A stretch of 64,000 nucleotides of DNA from DASUNQ01 sp044866775 (GCA_044866775.1 JBIOUG010000025.1:1-64000), one strand, 5' to 3'. Positions 41,517 through 51,818 are shown, counted from the first letter of the stretch. Program-made: numbers and translations. The notes: generated by a model not told the origin, from the sequence alone.

Positions 41517-44498
41517 TCACTTCGCACCCCCCTGCGCGGTCTGCGCAAGCGCCTCGAAGCGCGCCAGTGCGGCGTCGAGGCGCGGCAACAGATCGCGCAT
41601 CCGCTCGCGGATGCCGGACGAGGGCGCGAGGCTGCCGGCGACGATCGCGTTGTACAGCGAGTTCAACTGCGGCTGGAGGCCCGGGTCCCCGTCGCGCCGC
41701 ACCCACCCGAGCTCGCCTTCGACCGCGTCGAGATCCGCGACCAGCGCCTCGGTCCCCGGTTTCTTGCGCACCTCCTCGCGCAGCGCGCCAAGCCGCTCGA
41801 GCGTCTTCATCAAGCCGTCGATGCGCGCGCCGACGTCGCGGGCCAGCGCGATCTGCTCGTCGTAGTCGGCGGTCGCCGGGTCGATCCTCGGATCGGCGAG
41901 GATGGTCAGCGGCTGTGTGGCGCTCCACGCGCCCGCCGTGACCTTCACCGTGTAGCTGCCCGGCTTCACGAACGGACCGTGCGGCCCCCACGTCGGGTCG
42001 TTGCCGCCCGGAAACTCGAACGGCGCGGCGTGCCGGGCCGTCCAGCGAAATCTGTTGATGCCTTGCCGCGTGCCGACGACGTCCCGCCCCTCGAAGACGG
42101 ACGCAAAGTCGGCAGGGAGATCCGATTGCCAGGGCTCGTCGGGCGAACGGCTGACGTACCTGGCGACGAAGTCGCCGCGCTCGTCGCTGATCTCGATGGT
42201 GACGGGATGGGTCTGCGACGTGAGGTAGTACGTGACGGTGGCGCCGCCGTCGAGCGGAATGTACGAACCGTTCCCGGCGGGACGATATCCCGGCCGCGGC
42301 GCGAACAGATGGTTCACCTCCGCGCGGAGGCCGCCGGCCTGCTGCACGACGCCGAGGTCCTCCAGCACCCACAGCCCGCGGCCGAAGGTCGACACGACGA
42401 GATCCTTGCGATGCACCCGCAGGTCCGATACCGGCACGACAGGAAGATTCAACTGCAGCCGCTGCCACCGGCCGCCGTCGTCCCACGACGCGTAGATCCC
42501 GAACTCCGTGCCGGCATAGAGCAGTCCCTTGCGATCGTGGTCTTCACGCACCGCCCGCACGTAGTGGCCGCTGTCGATGCCGGTGACGCCGCCGCGCCAC
42601 GAGCGTCCGTAGTCGTCGGTGACGAAGATGTACGGCCGGCGATCGCCGAGCAGATACCGGTAGACCGCGATGACGGCGCGGCCCGGCTCGTGCACCGACG
42701 GATCGATCGTGCTGACCGTGCCCCACTCCGGCATTGCGGGCGGCGTCACGTTCGTCCACGTCTGCCCGCCGTCGCGCGAGACGTGCACCAGCCCGTCGTC
42801 GGTGCCCACCCACAGCAGCCCCTTGGCGAGCGGCGACTCTTCGACGACGAGGATGGTGTCGTAGATCTCGCCGCCCGTCGTCACGTGCTTCAGGCCCCGG
42901 CTGCCCGCCGGCTCCTGCTTGGTCTTGTCGTTGCGCGTCAGGTCACCGCTGATCACGTCCCAGGAACGGCCGCCATCGCGCGAGCGATGCACATGCTGCG
43001 ACCCCATGTACACGACGTCCGGGTCGTGCGGCGAGAGACGAACCGGCAGGTTCCAGGCGGTCCGGTACTTCATGATCGCCGGCCGCTGCCCCGAGCGCGG
43101 CTCGGGGTAGACCTGCAGGATCTCGGAGGTCTTCTTTGCCGTGTCGGTCTTCGCGATCTGGCCGCTGATCGTCGCGTACACGATCGACGGATTGCGGGGA
43201 TCGACGGCGATGCTGCTCGCCTCGCCGCCGCCGACGCCGTAGGCATCGACGAGCTGCAGCGGCACGTTGCGGCTCCCCGTCGGCACCGACACCGTGCCGG
43301 CATCCTGCTGCGCCGAGTAGACGCGGTACGGATATCCCGTGTCGACCGCGACGCGATACATCTCGCCGGTCGGCTGATTCATCTGCGTCGACCAGGTCGC
43401 GCCGCCGTTGAGTGAAACCGTCGCGCCGCCGTCATTGCCGTTGATCAAGATGCGCGGGTCGCGCGGGTGGATCCAGAGGTCGTGATGGTCCTCGTGCGAG
43501 TCCGGGGCGATCGCGAACGTCGCGCCGCCGTCGGTCGACTTCAACAGCCACGTGCTCAACACGTAGATCACGTCCGGGGACACCGGATGCGGCGTCAGAT
43601 GTGTGTGATAGTGAGCGCGCCGCGTCAGCACCGGGTCGCCGTTGACGCGCGACCAGCTCCGGCCCGCGTCATCCGAGCGAAAGAGCCCGCCGGCGCCGGC
43701 CGCCGCTTCGATCAGCGCCCAGACACGCGACGGACGCGCCGGAGAGACGGTGACGGCGGTGCGGCCCAGCACGCCCGACGGCAGGCCGCCTGCGAGACGC
43801 GTCCAAGTATCCCCGCCATCGTCGGACTTGAAGATGCCGCCGTCCGTGCTGCCGTTCTCGAACGCCCAGGGCTTGCGCTCGTAGGACCACGAGGCCGCAT
43901 ACAGCGCGCGCGGATCGGCGGGGTCGATCGCGAGATCGGCGATGCCCGTGCCCTCGCTGATGAAGAGGACCTTCTGCCACGAGCGCCCGCCGTCGCGCGA
44001 GCGGAAAACGCCGCGCGTCGCATTCGGCGACGAGGCGTGGCCGAGCACGGCGGCGTACACGAGATCGGGATCGCGCGGATGAATCCGGATGCGGCCAATC
44101 TGCCCCGCGTCGCGAAGCCCCGCGTGCACCCACGTTGCGCCGCCGTCGTCGGACCTGTACACGCCGACGCCGGGCGAGACGTTGGTGCGCGGGCACGCGG
44201 TGCCGGTGCCGGCGTACACCACCAGCGGATTGGAGTCGGACACCGCGATCGCGCCGACCGACCCGGCCTCGAAGTAGCGATCGGACACGTTGCGCCAGGT
44301 CGTGCCGGCGTCGGTCGACTTCCACACGCCGCCGCCGATGCCGCCGAAGTAGAACGTGAAGGGGTCGGCCGCGACGCCGGTGACGGCCGTCGAGCGCCCG
44401 CCGCGGGCGAAATCCAGTTGGCGGTACTCGAGGCCCGACAGCAGCGCCGGATCGGGCTGGGTCGCGGCGAGGGCGAGAAGCAGCAGCAGTGGGGTCAT
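41517..44498 (-). CDS. Secreted sortilin/BNR-repeat (VPS10-like) beta-propeller protein
   Basis: The 993-residue protein begins with a signal peptide (TPLLLLLALAATQPDPALL) and carries many BNR/Asp-box repeats: WKSTDAGTTW, YRSDDGGATW, FRSRDGGRSW, FKSDDGGDTW, FRSDDAGRSW, VSRDGGQTWTNV and others. These build two propellers over about residues 40-700. The C-terminal 250 residues form a beta-sandwich (FVKPGSYTVKVTAGAW) and a helical tail. Proteins of this kind are common in Acidobacteriota and Bacteroidota and are annotated as glycosyl-hydrolase-like or sortilin-like. A catalytic role is not established. It is likely periplasmic or outer-surface. Confidence 0.85.
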   Translation of the reverse strand: MTPLLLLLALAATQPDPALLSGLEYRQLDFARGGRSTAVTGVAADPFTFYFGGIGGGVWKSTDAGTTWRNVSDRYFEAGSVGAIAVSDSNPLVVYAGTGTACPRTNVSPGVGVYRSDDGGATWVHAGLRDAGQIGRIRIHPRDPDLVYAAVLGHASSPNATRGVFRSRDGGRSWQKVLFISEGTGIADLAIDPADPRALYAASWSYERKPWAFENGSTDGGIFKSDDGGDTWTRLAGGLPSGVLGRTAVTVSPARPSRVWALIEAAAGAGGLFRSDDAGRSWSRVNGDPVLTRRAHYHTHLTPHPVSPDVIYVLSTWLLKSTDGGATFAIAPDSHEDHHDLWIHPRDPRILINGNDGGATVSLNGGATWSTQMNQPTGEMYRVAVDTGYPYRVYSAQQDAGTVSVPTGSRNVPLQLVDAYGVGGGEASSIAVDPRNPSIVYATISGQIAKTDTAKKTSEILQVYPEPRSGQRPAIMKYRTAWNLPVRLSPHDPDVVYMGSQHVHRSRDGGRSWDVISGDLTRNDKTKQEPAGSRGLKHVTTGGEIYDTILVVEESPLAKGLLWVGTDDGLVHVSRDGGQTWTNVTPPAMPEWGTVSTIDPSVHEPGRAVIAVYRYLLGDRRPYIFVTDDYGRSWRGGVTGIDSGHYVRAVREDHDRKGLLYAGTEFGIYASWDDGGRWQRLQLNLPVVPVSDLRVHRKDLVVSTFGRGLWVLEDLGVVQQAGGLRAEVNHLFAPRPGYRPAGNGSYIPLDGGATVTYYLTSQTHPVTIEISDERGDFVARYVSRSPDEPWQSDLPADFASVFEGRDVVGTRQGINRFRWTARHAAPFEFPGGNDPTWGPHGPFVKPGSYTVKVTAGAWSATQPLTILADPRIDPATADYDEQIALARDVGARIDGLMKTLERLGALREEVRKKPGTEALVADLDAVEGELGWVRRDGDPGLQPQLNSLYNAIVAGSLAPSSGIRERMRDLLPRLDAALARFEALAQTAQGGAK

Positions 44499-44662
44499 GT
44501 CCGCCTCTTGATGAACCGTTCAACGGCCAGCGCGGGATCCCGAGGATCACGATCCCGCGCGCCAGCACGCGGAAGGTATACGTCCAGAGCTCCGGTGGTG
44601 GAGCTTAGACTCGGTGAGGGTGGCTGCACCACACCACACCTGCGCGGAGCTAAGCTCATCCA

Positions 44663-45994
44663 ATGCATGGCGGTCCCGTCGACGTCGTCATCGTCGGTGC
44701 GGGCATCGCCGGCCTCACGGCGGCGGGCGAGCTGCGCCGGCGGGGCCACGGCGTGGTCGTACTGGAAGCGCGCGATCGGATCGGCGGTCGCGTGCTCACG
44801 CTGGACGACCCGTCGCGGCCGGTGCCGGTCGAGCTCGGCGCGGAGTTCATCCATGGCGAGGCTCCGCTCACCCGGCGGTTGCTCGCCGAGGCTGGGCTCG
44901 TCTCCTACGAGGTCGCCGGTGAGCAGCGGATGGCTGCCGCAGGCCGGCTGCGTCGGATCGACCTCTGGCGCTCCGTTGCCCGCGTCCTCGGCGGCATCGG
45001 TGCCGAGGGCCCGGATCGCTCGTTCGCCGAGTTCCTCGCGACGCACCGCAGCCGCAGGCTGGCGCCTCATCGCCGGGCTGCCCTCGCCTTCGTGCAGGGG
45101 TTCTATGCGGCCGACCCGCGGCTGATCAGCGCTCGCTCTCTCGTGCCGGAGGACGGCGAGCCGGCGAGCGCCGCCGCTACGACGGGCCGCGTCGTGGGCG
45201 GCTACGGGCAGCTCACCGAATGGCTGGCGCGCGGGCTCGCCGATGCCGTGCGCCTCGGCTCGCCGGTGAGCTCCATCCGGTGGCGACGCGGCCACGTCGA
45301 GGTCGGCTGCGGGCGCGACGCTGCCAAGGAGCGCTTCGCTGCTCGCGCGGCGATCGTCACCGTGCCGCTCGGCGTGCTGCAGGCGCCGCCCGGCGCGCCC
45401 GGCGCGCTGGCGATCGATCCCGATCCGCCGCCGCTCCGTCGAGCGCTGCGCGGGTTGGTGATGGGGGACGCCGTGCGCGTGGCCATCGAATTCCGCGAGT
45501 CGCCGTGGCCTGAGGACGTCGCGGCCCAGCTCGCGCGGGTGACGTTCCTGCGCACGCCCTCGGGCCCCTTCCCGACGTGGTGGACCGCCTATCCGCTGCG
45601 CTTTCCCCTGCTGGTGGCGTGGGCCGGCGGGCCCGCCGCCGAGGCGCTCGCCGGGCGTGGTCCCGCCGAGATCGGGGAGCTCGCGGTGACGTCGCTGGCG
45701 GCGAGCCTCGGCCTTCCCCGCCGCCGCCTTGCTTCGCGGGTCGTCGCCACCTGGACCCACGACTGGCGCACCGATCCTTACGCGCGCGGCGCCTACAGCT
45801 ATGTGCGGGTTGGCGGAGTCGGCTCGTCGCGACGGCTCGCGCGGCCGGTCGCGGGGACCCTCTTCTTCGCCGGCGAGGCGACCGACGAGGAGCGGTTGGG
45901 GACGGTCGAGGGTGCGATCGCCAGCGGGTTCCGCGCGGCGCGCCAGGTGGAGAGGGCGATGGGCGCTTCAGCCCGACGCGCCACCGGCGGGTGA
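44663..45994 (+). CDS. Flavin-containing amine oxidase
   Basis: The 443-residue protein has an N-terminal FAD-binding Rossmann motif (VVIVGAGIAGLTAAGELRRR), the GGR motif (LEARDRIGGRVLTL), GAEFIHG and a C-terminal FAD motif (LFFAGEATDEERLGTVEGAI) typical of monoamine/polyamine oxidases. It oxidises an amine, or a related substrate such as an amino acid, with release of peroxide. The substrate cannot be told from sequence. Its last 27 bp overlap the convergent membrane protein gene. Confidence 0.88.
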   Translation: MHGGPVDVVIVGAGIAGLTAAGELRRRGHGVVVLEARDRIGGRVLTLDDPSRPVPVELGAEFIHGEAPLTRRLLAEAGLVSYEVAGEQRMAAAGRLRRIDLWRSVARVLGGIGAEGPDRSFAEFLATHRSRRLAPHRRAALAFVQGFYAADPRLISARSLVPEDGEPASAAATTGRVVGGYGQLTEWLARGLADAVRLGSPVSSIRWRRGHVEVGCGRDAAKERFAARAAIVTVPLGVLQAPPGAPGALAIDPDPPPLRRALRGLVMGDAVRVAIEFRESPWPEDVAAQLARVTFLRTPSGPFPTWWTAYPLRFPLLVAWAGGPAAEALAGRGPAEIGELAVTSLAASLGLPRRRLASRVVATWTHDWRTDPYARGAYSYVRVGGVGSSRRLARPVAGTLFFAGEATDEERLGTVEGAIASGFRAARQVERAMGASARRATGG

Positions 45995-46546
45995 TGCCGG
46001 CGGCGGCGCCGGCGGCTCGCCGCTCGTGGCGATCCACACGGCGGCGTCCCAGGCATTGTGGATGCCGATGAAGAGGAGCAGCAGCTCCACGGCTTCGATC
46101 CCGTAGAGCGCGCCTTCGGGCGCCCGGCGCATGACGGCGGCCGTGATCAGCAACGACAGATAGGCGAGCAGCGGCAGGCCGGCGTGCCACACCCAGTCGG
46201 AGAACACGGGAACATAGGCCTTCTGACGCGCCGCGCGCACGGCGACGGTGACCGAGTAAACGAGCCCGGCGGCCCCGGTGACGAGCAGGCAGCCGGCGAG
46301 GCTTCCGGCCGTCTGCCGCGGGGTGGTGAGGAAGGCTGCGACGAGCAACACGGCGCAGAAGTGCACGACCGTGGGCGTGGCGAACGAGTCGAGAGCCGCC
46401 GCACTGTCCTCAGCGCCGAGCTTGCCCCGCTCGGCGCTGAGGGCGATGACGACGAACATCAGACCGGTCAGCGCCGCCGCCGAGGACCCGACGATGACGT
46501 AGAAGGTCTCCCACTCGTGAAGCGGTAGCGACGACGGTGGTGGCAC
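45968..46546 (-). CDS. Small integral membrane protein, unknown function
   Basis: The 192-residue protein has four or five predicted membrane helices: YVIVGSSAAALTGLMFVVIA, VVHFCAVLLVAAFLT, LVTGAAGLVYSVTVA, GLPLLAYLSLLITAAV and VELLLLFIGIHNAWDAAV. The N-terminal LHEWETFYVIVGSSAAALTG is a recurring pattern in uncharacterised proteins. GTG 46546 is chosen because GGGAG lies 5 bases upstream. Convergent and overlapping by 27 bp with the amine oxidase gene. Confidence 0.75.
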   Translation of the reverse strand: MPPPSSLPLHEWETFYVIVGSSAAALTGLMFVVIALSAERGKLGAEDSAAALDSFATPTVVHFCAVLLVAAFLTTPRQTAGSLAGCLLVTGAAGLVYSVTVAVRAARQKAYVPVFSDWVWHAGLPLLAYLSLLITAAVMRRAPEGALYGIEAVELLLLFIGIHNAWDAAVWIATSGEPPAPPPASPAGGASG

Positions 46547-46721
46547 GGGTTCTCCCGGTGGCTGGGGCGATCGTAAGACAGTAAGTTGGCCGAAAGGAAG
46601 AGCGACGATGCCGTGGCCAACAAGGACCGCTTCGCCGGCCATGTCGATGCCTACGAAGCGGCGGTGGTGGCGGCCGGGCAGTGAGCTAGATTCAGCCGCT
46701 GGGGCGGCCGCAGGGCGCGTG

Positions 46722-46727
46722 TATACT
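46722..46727 (+). promoter_or_regulatory. Putative -10 element of the FAD oxidoreductase gene
   Basis: TATACT lies 16 bp before the ATG at 46744, with no good -35. Transcription would start near 46734, leaving a very short leader. Confidence 0.4.
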
Positions 46728-46743
46728 GGCGCCGATCGTCGCG

Positions 46744-47964
46744 ATGAGAATCGCCATTCTCGGCGCCGGCAACACGGGGACCTGCGCCGCGCTCGAGCTG
46801 GCTGGTCGCGGGCTCGACGTCGATCTCTACGATGAGTGCGACCAGCCGATCCGCAGGGCCAGCTTCCACAACGAAGGGAAGATCCACCTCGGGATCCTCT
46901 ATGCGAAGGATCGCACGCTGCGCACGGCAGCGTTGATGATCCGCGGCGCCCTCTCCTTCGCCTCGCTCATCGACCGCTGGGTGGGATTCGACCGGAGCCG
47001 GATCGAGGTCTCGACGCCCTTTCTCTACGCCGTGCACGTGGGGACGATGGTGGACGTCGCCGGCCTGAGGGCGCACTACACGAGCTGCCAGCGGCTGTTC
47101 GAGGAGATTCACCGAGCTTGTGGAACCTCGTACCTGGGTTTCGATCGCTCAATCGAGATCGAGGAGCTAACCCGCGCCGAGATGGAGTCCGTGGTCTCGG
47201 GAGAGCACTTCGTGACGATGTTCCGCACCTCCGAGCGGGCCGTCGATCCGCGCACGGTCGCCGGGCTGCTGCGCGCGGCCGCGCTCGCTCACCCGCGGAT
47301 CCATTCCGTGTGGGGAGCCCGCGTGATGGAGGTGGCGGCCTTCGACCGCGGCGGGCTCGCCGTGTCGTTCCGCAAGGACGGCCACGACTACGTCGAGCGG
47401 TACGATCAGGTCGCCAATGCCCTATGGCATGACCGCTTGCGCATCGACGCGCAGATGGGGCTTGGCCAGGACTACCCCTGGCTCCACAGATACAAGTTCG
47501 CCAATCGGGTTCTCGTGCCTCTGCTCAACAGCGACATTCCGTCGATCACCTGTGTCTTGGGCCCCTTCGGAGACATCGTCAACTTCGGCAAGAACGGGCT
47601 CTACCTGTCGTGGTACCCGGAAGGAATGATCGGCATCTCACGCGCTCTCCAGCCGCCCGAGTGGGAACGTGAGCTCACGCCCCAGCGCCGGTACGAGGTG
47701 TTTCGCCGCAGCCACGCGGAGTGGGTGAAGCGGTGTCCGCTGCTGAAGTCGCTGGAGTTTCGCCCCGCGGACGTCGATCCGGGAGGCGGCGTGATCTTCG
47801 CCTGGGGTGACACGGACGTCGACGATCCAGAGAGCAAGCTCCACGAGCGCCACGAGATCGGCGTGTATTCGGCCGGCGACTACCATTCGGTCAACACCGG
47901 CAAGTACACCATGAGCCCGTACATGGGATTGAAGACGGCCGAGAGGATCCTGGGCCTGTCGTGA
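46744..47964 (+). CDS. FAD-dependent oxidoreductase (DAO-like)
   Basis: The 406-residue protein starts with a dinucleotide-binding motif (RIAILGAGNTGTCAALELAG) and has a glycine/DAO-type second half ending YSAGDYHSVNTGKYTMSPYM. The serine-rich NEGKIHLGILYAKD stretch is characteristic of a small subgroup often found near glycan or secondary-metabolite genes. The glycosyltransferase gene follows 16 bp later, so the two may modify the same product. Substrate unknown. Confidence 0.8.
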   Translation: MRIAILGAGNTGTCAALELAGRGLDVDLYDECDQPIRRASFHNEGKIHLGILYAKDRTLRTAALMIRGALSFASLIDRWVGFDRSRIEVSTPFLYAVHVGTMVDVAGLRAHYTSCQRLFEEIHRACGTSYLGFDRSIEIEELTRAEMESVVSGEHFVTMFRTSERAVDPRTVAGLLRAAALAHPRIHSVWGARVMEVAAFDRGGLAVSFRKDGHDYVERYDQVANALWHDRLRIDAQMGLGQDYPWLHRYKFANRVLVPLLNSDIPSITCVLGPFGDIVNFGKNGLYLSWYPEGMIGISRALQPPEWERELTPQRRYEVFRRSHAEWVKRCPLLKSLEFRPADVDPGGGVIFAWGDTDVDDPESKLHERHEIGVYSAGDYHSVNTGKYTMSPYMGLKTAERILGLS

Positions 47965-47980
47965 GCCGCGAGGTGATGGG

Positions 47981-48940
47981 ATGAGCGAGGCGCCCAGGGT
48001 CTCGGTCGTCGTCGCGACCTACAACCGCAGCCAGGTGCTGAAGCACGCCATCTGGAGCGTGATCGAGTCGACCTTCACCGATTGGGAGCTGATCGTCGTC
48101 GGCGATTGCTGCACCGACGATACCGAGGAGTGCGTGGCGTCGTTCCGGGACGCGCGCATCCGGTTCGTGAACCTGCCGCGCCACACGGGCGAACAGGGCG
48201 GCCCCAACAACCACGGCGTCGCCCTCGCCCGCGGCGGCTACATCGCGTTTCTCAATCACGACGACATCTACCTGCCGGACCACCTGGCGACCTGCGTCGC
48301 CGAGCTCGACCGGGGAGAAGCGGATCTGGTCTGGGTGCCGGCGGCGGTCGCCCAAAAGGCCCCCGATCGGCGGCCTGGCCAGGCGCCGTTGACCTTCGGG
48401 CTGGTCGGAGTTCCTCCCCACGGCGGGTACAGCCCGTTTGCGGTCTACTACGCGTCGACGTGGGTCTTCCGGCGCGAGCTGGCGAGCTCCGTGGGACCCT
48501 GGCCTGCCGCCGATTCGGTCTACGTCACTCCGTCGCAGGCCTGGCTGTTTCGCGCCTGGCGTTCCGGCGCCCGGCTGAAGCTCGTCCCCAGGGTCGGCGT
48601 AGTGATCGTGTTGAGCGGCGAGCGTCGCGGCAGCTACGCCATGCGTGAGAGCGCCGATCACGAGCTCCTGGCGCGCTGGATGGAGGAGGACGGGAGCTTT
48701 CGCGAGCAAGTCCTCGAGGAGGCGGCGATTCGCGCCGCCGAGGCCGCCGTGTTCCACCGCTACCTTGCGCCCGGCAAGGCGATCTTGCGCGGGCTGGCCC
48801 ACCCGATCTACTCGCTGCTCGCGGCCGTAGGGGTGCACCCCTTGTCGCTGAACATGGCCGTTCGCCACGGCGGCAAGGGCGGCTTGATCCGCTACCACCG
48901 GCGAATGACGGGCATTCCCACGGCGGGCCGAGCCGAATGA
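47981..48940 (+). CDS. Family 2 glycosyltransferase
   Basis: The 319-residue GT-A enzyme has VSVVVATYNRSQVLKHAIWS at the start, VVGDCCTDDTEE, and the metal-binding motif NHDDIYLPDH in the position of DxD. It transfers a sugar from a nucleotide donor, probably in the cytosol. The C-terminal 60 residues are helical and basic. It follows the FAD oxidoreductase gene by 16 bp in a likely two-gene operon; the acceptor is unknown. Confidence 0.88.
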   Translation: MSEAPRVSVVVATYNRSQVLKHAIWSVIESTFTDWELIVVGDCCTDDTEECVASFRDARIRFVNLPRHTGEQGGPNNHGVALARGGYIAFLNHDDIYLPDHLATCVAELDRGEADLVWVPAAVAQKAPDRRPGQAPLTFGLVGVPPHGGYSPFAVYYASTWVFRRELASSVGPWPAADSVYVTPSQAWLFRAWRSGARLKLVPRVGVVIVLSGERRGSYAMRESADHELLARWMEEDGSFREQVLEEAAIRAAEAAVFHRYLAPGKAILRGLAHPIYSLLAAVGVHPLSLNMAVRHGGKGGLIRYHRRMTGIPTAGRAE

Positions 48941-48953
48941 CTGACGCCTGGTC

Positions 48954-49370
48954 GTGACGCCTCCCGAGACCCATCGCGCGATCGACGCGGTCTGGCGGAT
49001 CGAGTCGGCGAGGCTCGTCGCCGGCCTCGCGCGGATGGTGCGCGACGTCGGTCTCGCCGAGGATCTGGCGCAGGACGCGCTCGTCGCCGCGCTCGAGCGG
49101 TGGCCGGAGTCGGGCGTCCCGGACGACCCGGGCGCCTGGCTCATGGCCACCGCGAAGCACCGGGCGATCGACCTGCTGCGCCGGAATACGTTGCTCGAGC
49201 GCAAGCACGCGGAGCTCGGCCGCGAGCTCGCGATCCAGACGGCCGCGCCGGACCTCGACGCCGCGCTCGCGGGCGTTGCGGGTCAGCGCCGCCGCGCGCT
49301 CGAGCTCCCCGCGCGCCTCGTCGAAGCGGCCGAGCTTGGCGAGGAGATCGCCGCGCACGGGGTGAGATCT
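48954..49370 (+). pseudogene. Scrambled ECF-type sigma factor gene with inverted 3' fragment
   Basis: From GTG 48954 the plus strand encodes the N-terminal third of a long ECF-like sigma factor (THRAIDAVWRIESARLVAGL, RDVGLAEDLAQDALVAALE, AWLMATAKHRAIDLLRRN, up to APDLDAAL near 49265). Immediately after, the minus strand at about 49370-49270 encodes the C-terminal end of the same kind of protein (VRGDLLAKLGRFDEARGELE, then RAAALTRNARE). About 280 central residues are missing. The two fragments face each other, which indicates a deletion with inversion. The plus-strand frame continues through the inverted part as nonsense to 49502. Confidence 0.75.
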
Positions 49371-49371
49371 C

Positions 49372-51794
49372 CTACTCGTTGCGCAGCGCGACGACCGGCT
49401 GGACCTCCGTCGCCTCGCGTGCCGGCAGGACGTTCGCCAGCAGGGCCACCGCGGCGAGCAGCAGCGCGACGCCGGCGAAGGTTCTCGGGTCCTGCGGGCT
49501 GACCTCGAAGAGCATCGACGAGAGCGCGCGCGTGGCGGCGAAGGCGCCGGCGAGGCCGGCGGCGATGCCGGCCAGGATCGGCGCCATGCCCTGGCGCACC
49601 ACCAAGACGAGCACGCGCCGGCGGTCGGCGCCGAGCGCCATCCGCACGCCGATCTCCTGCGCCCGCTGCGCCACCGTGTAGGCGGTCACGCCGTAGATCC
49701 CGACCGCGGCGAGGAGGAGCGCGATGGCGGCGAAGGCGAGGAGCAGGGCGGTGGTGAAGCGCGACGTGGCGACCGAGGAGGAGACGACCTCCGCCATGAC
49801 CTCGGGCTCGGCCACCGGCACGTTGCGGTCCAGGGCCCGGACCTCGGCGCGCACCGCCGGGATGAGAGCGAGGGGGTCGCCCGCCGCGCGGAGCACCAGG
49901 GTCATCGCGCGGCCGGGGAACTGCGCGTGGGGCAGGAAGACTTCGTCGCGCGGCGGCTGGTCGAGGCCGCGGTGGTGGACGTCGCCGGCGATGCCGACGA
50001 TCGTCGACCAGGGCTCCTCGGACTCGAGACTCCCCATGCGGATGCGCCGTCCGAGCGGGTCGCGGCCGGCGAACCAGCGCTCGGCGAAGGTCTGGTTGAC
50101 GACGACGACCGGCGGGGCGCCCAGGCGGTCTTCCGGCGCCAGAGCGCGGCCGCGCAGCATCGGGATTCCCATCGTCCGGAAGTAGTCGGGCGTGGCGGCG
50201 CGATAGGCGGTCGCCGGCTCCTGGCCGGGCTCGGGCAGCGGCTGCCCCTCGATCAAGAAGTTCCAGTCGCTCTCGCTGCCCGAGAGCGGCGTCAGCGACA
50301 CGGCCGCCGCGGCCTCGACGTCCGGCCGCTGCGCCAGGCGGGCCAGGAGCTGGTCGTAGAAGGCCGCGACCTGCGCGTCCTCCGGGTAGTCGGCGTCGGG
50401 CAGGGCCAGGCGGGCGAGCAGGAGGTCGCGCGGCCGGAAGCCGGGGTCGACCGCGAGGACGCGGACGAAGCTCTGGATGAGCAGGCCCGCCGCCACCAGC
50501 AGAGTGAGCGAGAGCGCCACCTCGCCCGCCACCAGGGCGCCGCGCAGCCGCCGGGTCGCCCGCCCGCTGCCGGCGGCCCGGCTCCCCTCCTTGAACGAGC
50601 GGACGAGGTCCGGCCGCGCCGCCTGGAGGGCGGGCGCAAGGCCGAAGAGGAGGCCGGCGGCGACCGACACGGCGAGGGTGAAGGCGAAGACCGGCAGGTC
50701 GACGCCGACCCCGTCGAGCCGCGGCGCCTCTGCCGGCGCCAGCGAGCGCAGCAGCCCGATGCTCCAGACCCCGAGCAGCAGGCCGAGCGCGCCGCCCGCG
50801 CCGGCGAGCAGCAGGCTCTCGGTCAGGAGCTGGCGGACGATCTGGCCGCGGCCGGCGCCGAGCGCGGTGCGGATCGCCATCTCCCGCCCGCGCGCCGAGG
50901 CCCGGACCAGGAGGAGGTGCGCGACGTTGGCGCAGGCGATGAGGAGCACCAGCCCGACCGCCGCGAGGAGCACGAGCAGGGCGCGCTTGGCCGGGCCGAC
51001 CACGGTGTCGAGCAGCGGCAGCACGAGGGCGTCGACGCCGCGGTAGGCCGCGGGCTGGCGCTCGGCGATGCGCGTCAGGACCCGCGCCATGTCGTCGCGG
51101 GCGGCCGCCGCGCCGAGCCCCTCGCGCAGCCGGCCGATGACCCGCAGGTAGTAGTTGCCGTAGTCGGGCTCGGCGGGGTCGAAGCGGAGCGGCCGGAAGA
51201 CCTCCGCGGTGGTGCCGATCGGCGCCTCCGCGCCCGGCGCGAGGATGCCGACGACGGTGTGCGGCTCGCCGTTCAAGGCGATCGTGCCGCCGAGGAGTCG
51301 CGGATCGCCGCCGAAGCGGCGGCGCCAGAGCTCGTGGGTGAGGATGACCACCCGCGGCGCGCCGCTCCGTCCCTCCGCCGGCGCGAAGGCGCGGCCGCGC
51401 GCCGGCTCGATCCCGAGCACCTGGAAGTACTCGTCGGAGACCTGCAGGCCCGGCAGCCGCTCGGCCTCGCCGGCGCCGGTCAGGTTGGGCTGCCAGCCGC
51501 TGAAGCCGGCGAGGCCCGCGAAAGCGCGACTCTCGGCCTGCCAGTCCTCGAGCGCCGCGAGACCGGTCCACTCCTGCTCCGGGCCGCCGCGCGCCGTGTG
51601 GTTCTCCCAGACGGTGACCAGCCGTTCCGGTTCCGGGTAGGGGAGGGGCGCGAGCAGCACGCCTTGGACGAAGCTGAAGATCGCGGTGTTGGCACCGATC
51701 CCCAGAGCGAGCGTGGCGACGGCGATGCCGGTGAAGAGCGGGGCGCTTCGAGCATGCGCGCCGCGTGGCGGAGGTCGTGTGCGAGGTTGGCCAC
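49372..51794 (-). pseudogene. ADOP-type FtsX/MacB permease with a 5' frameshift
   Basis: From GTG 51794, preceded by GGGAGGGA, the frame encodes the canonical start VANLAHDLRHAARMLE. Near 51750 the frame must shift by one base to continue as SAPLFTGIAVATLALGIGAN and then the whole permease: two MacB periplasmic domains and FtsX domains (CANVAHLLLVRASARGREMA, AYTVAQRAQEIGVRMALGAD), ending ALRNE at 49372. All other parts are complete, about 800 residues. A single missing base explains the break, so either a recent mutation or a sequencing error is possible. Without correction, no good start exists for the rest. Confidence 0.75.
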
Positions 51795-51818
51795 CTGAGC
51801 GTCCCTCCCGCAATGCAG

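Noticed and set aside
48525..49358. 277-codon minus-strand gene over the glycosyltransferase end and sigma fragment
   Set aside because: Only its first ~35 codons resemble a real protein (the inverted sigma factor end); the rest is antisense to the N-terminal sigma part and the glycosyltransferase.
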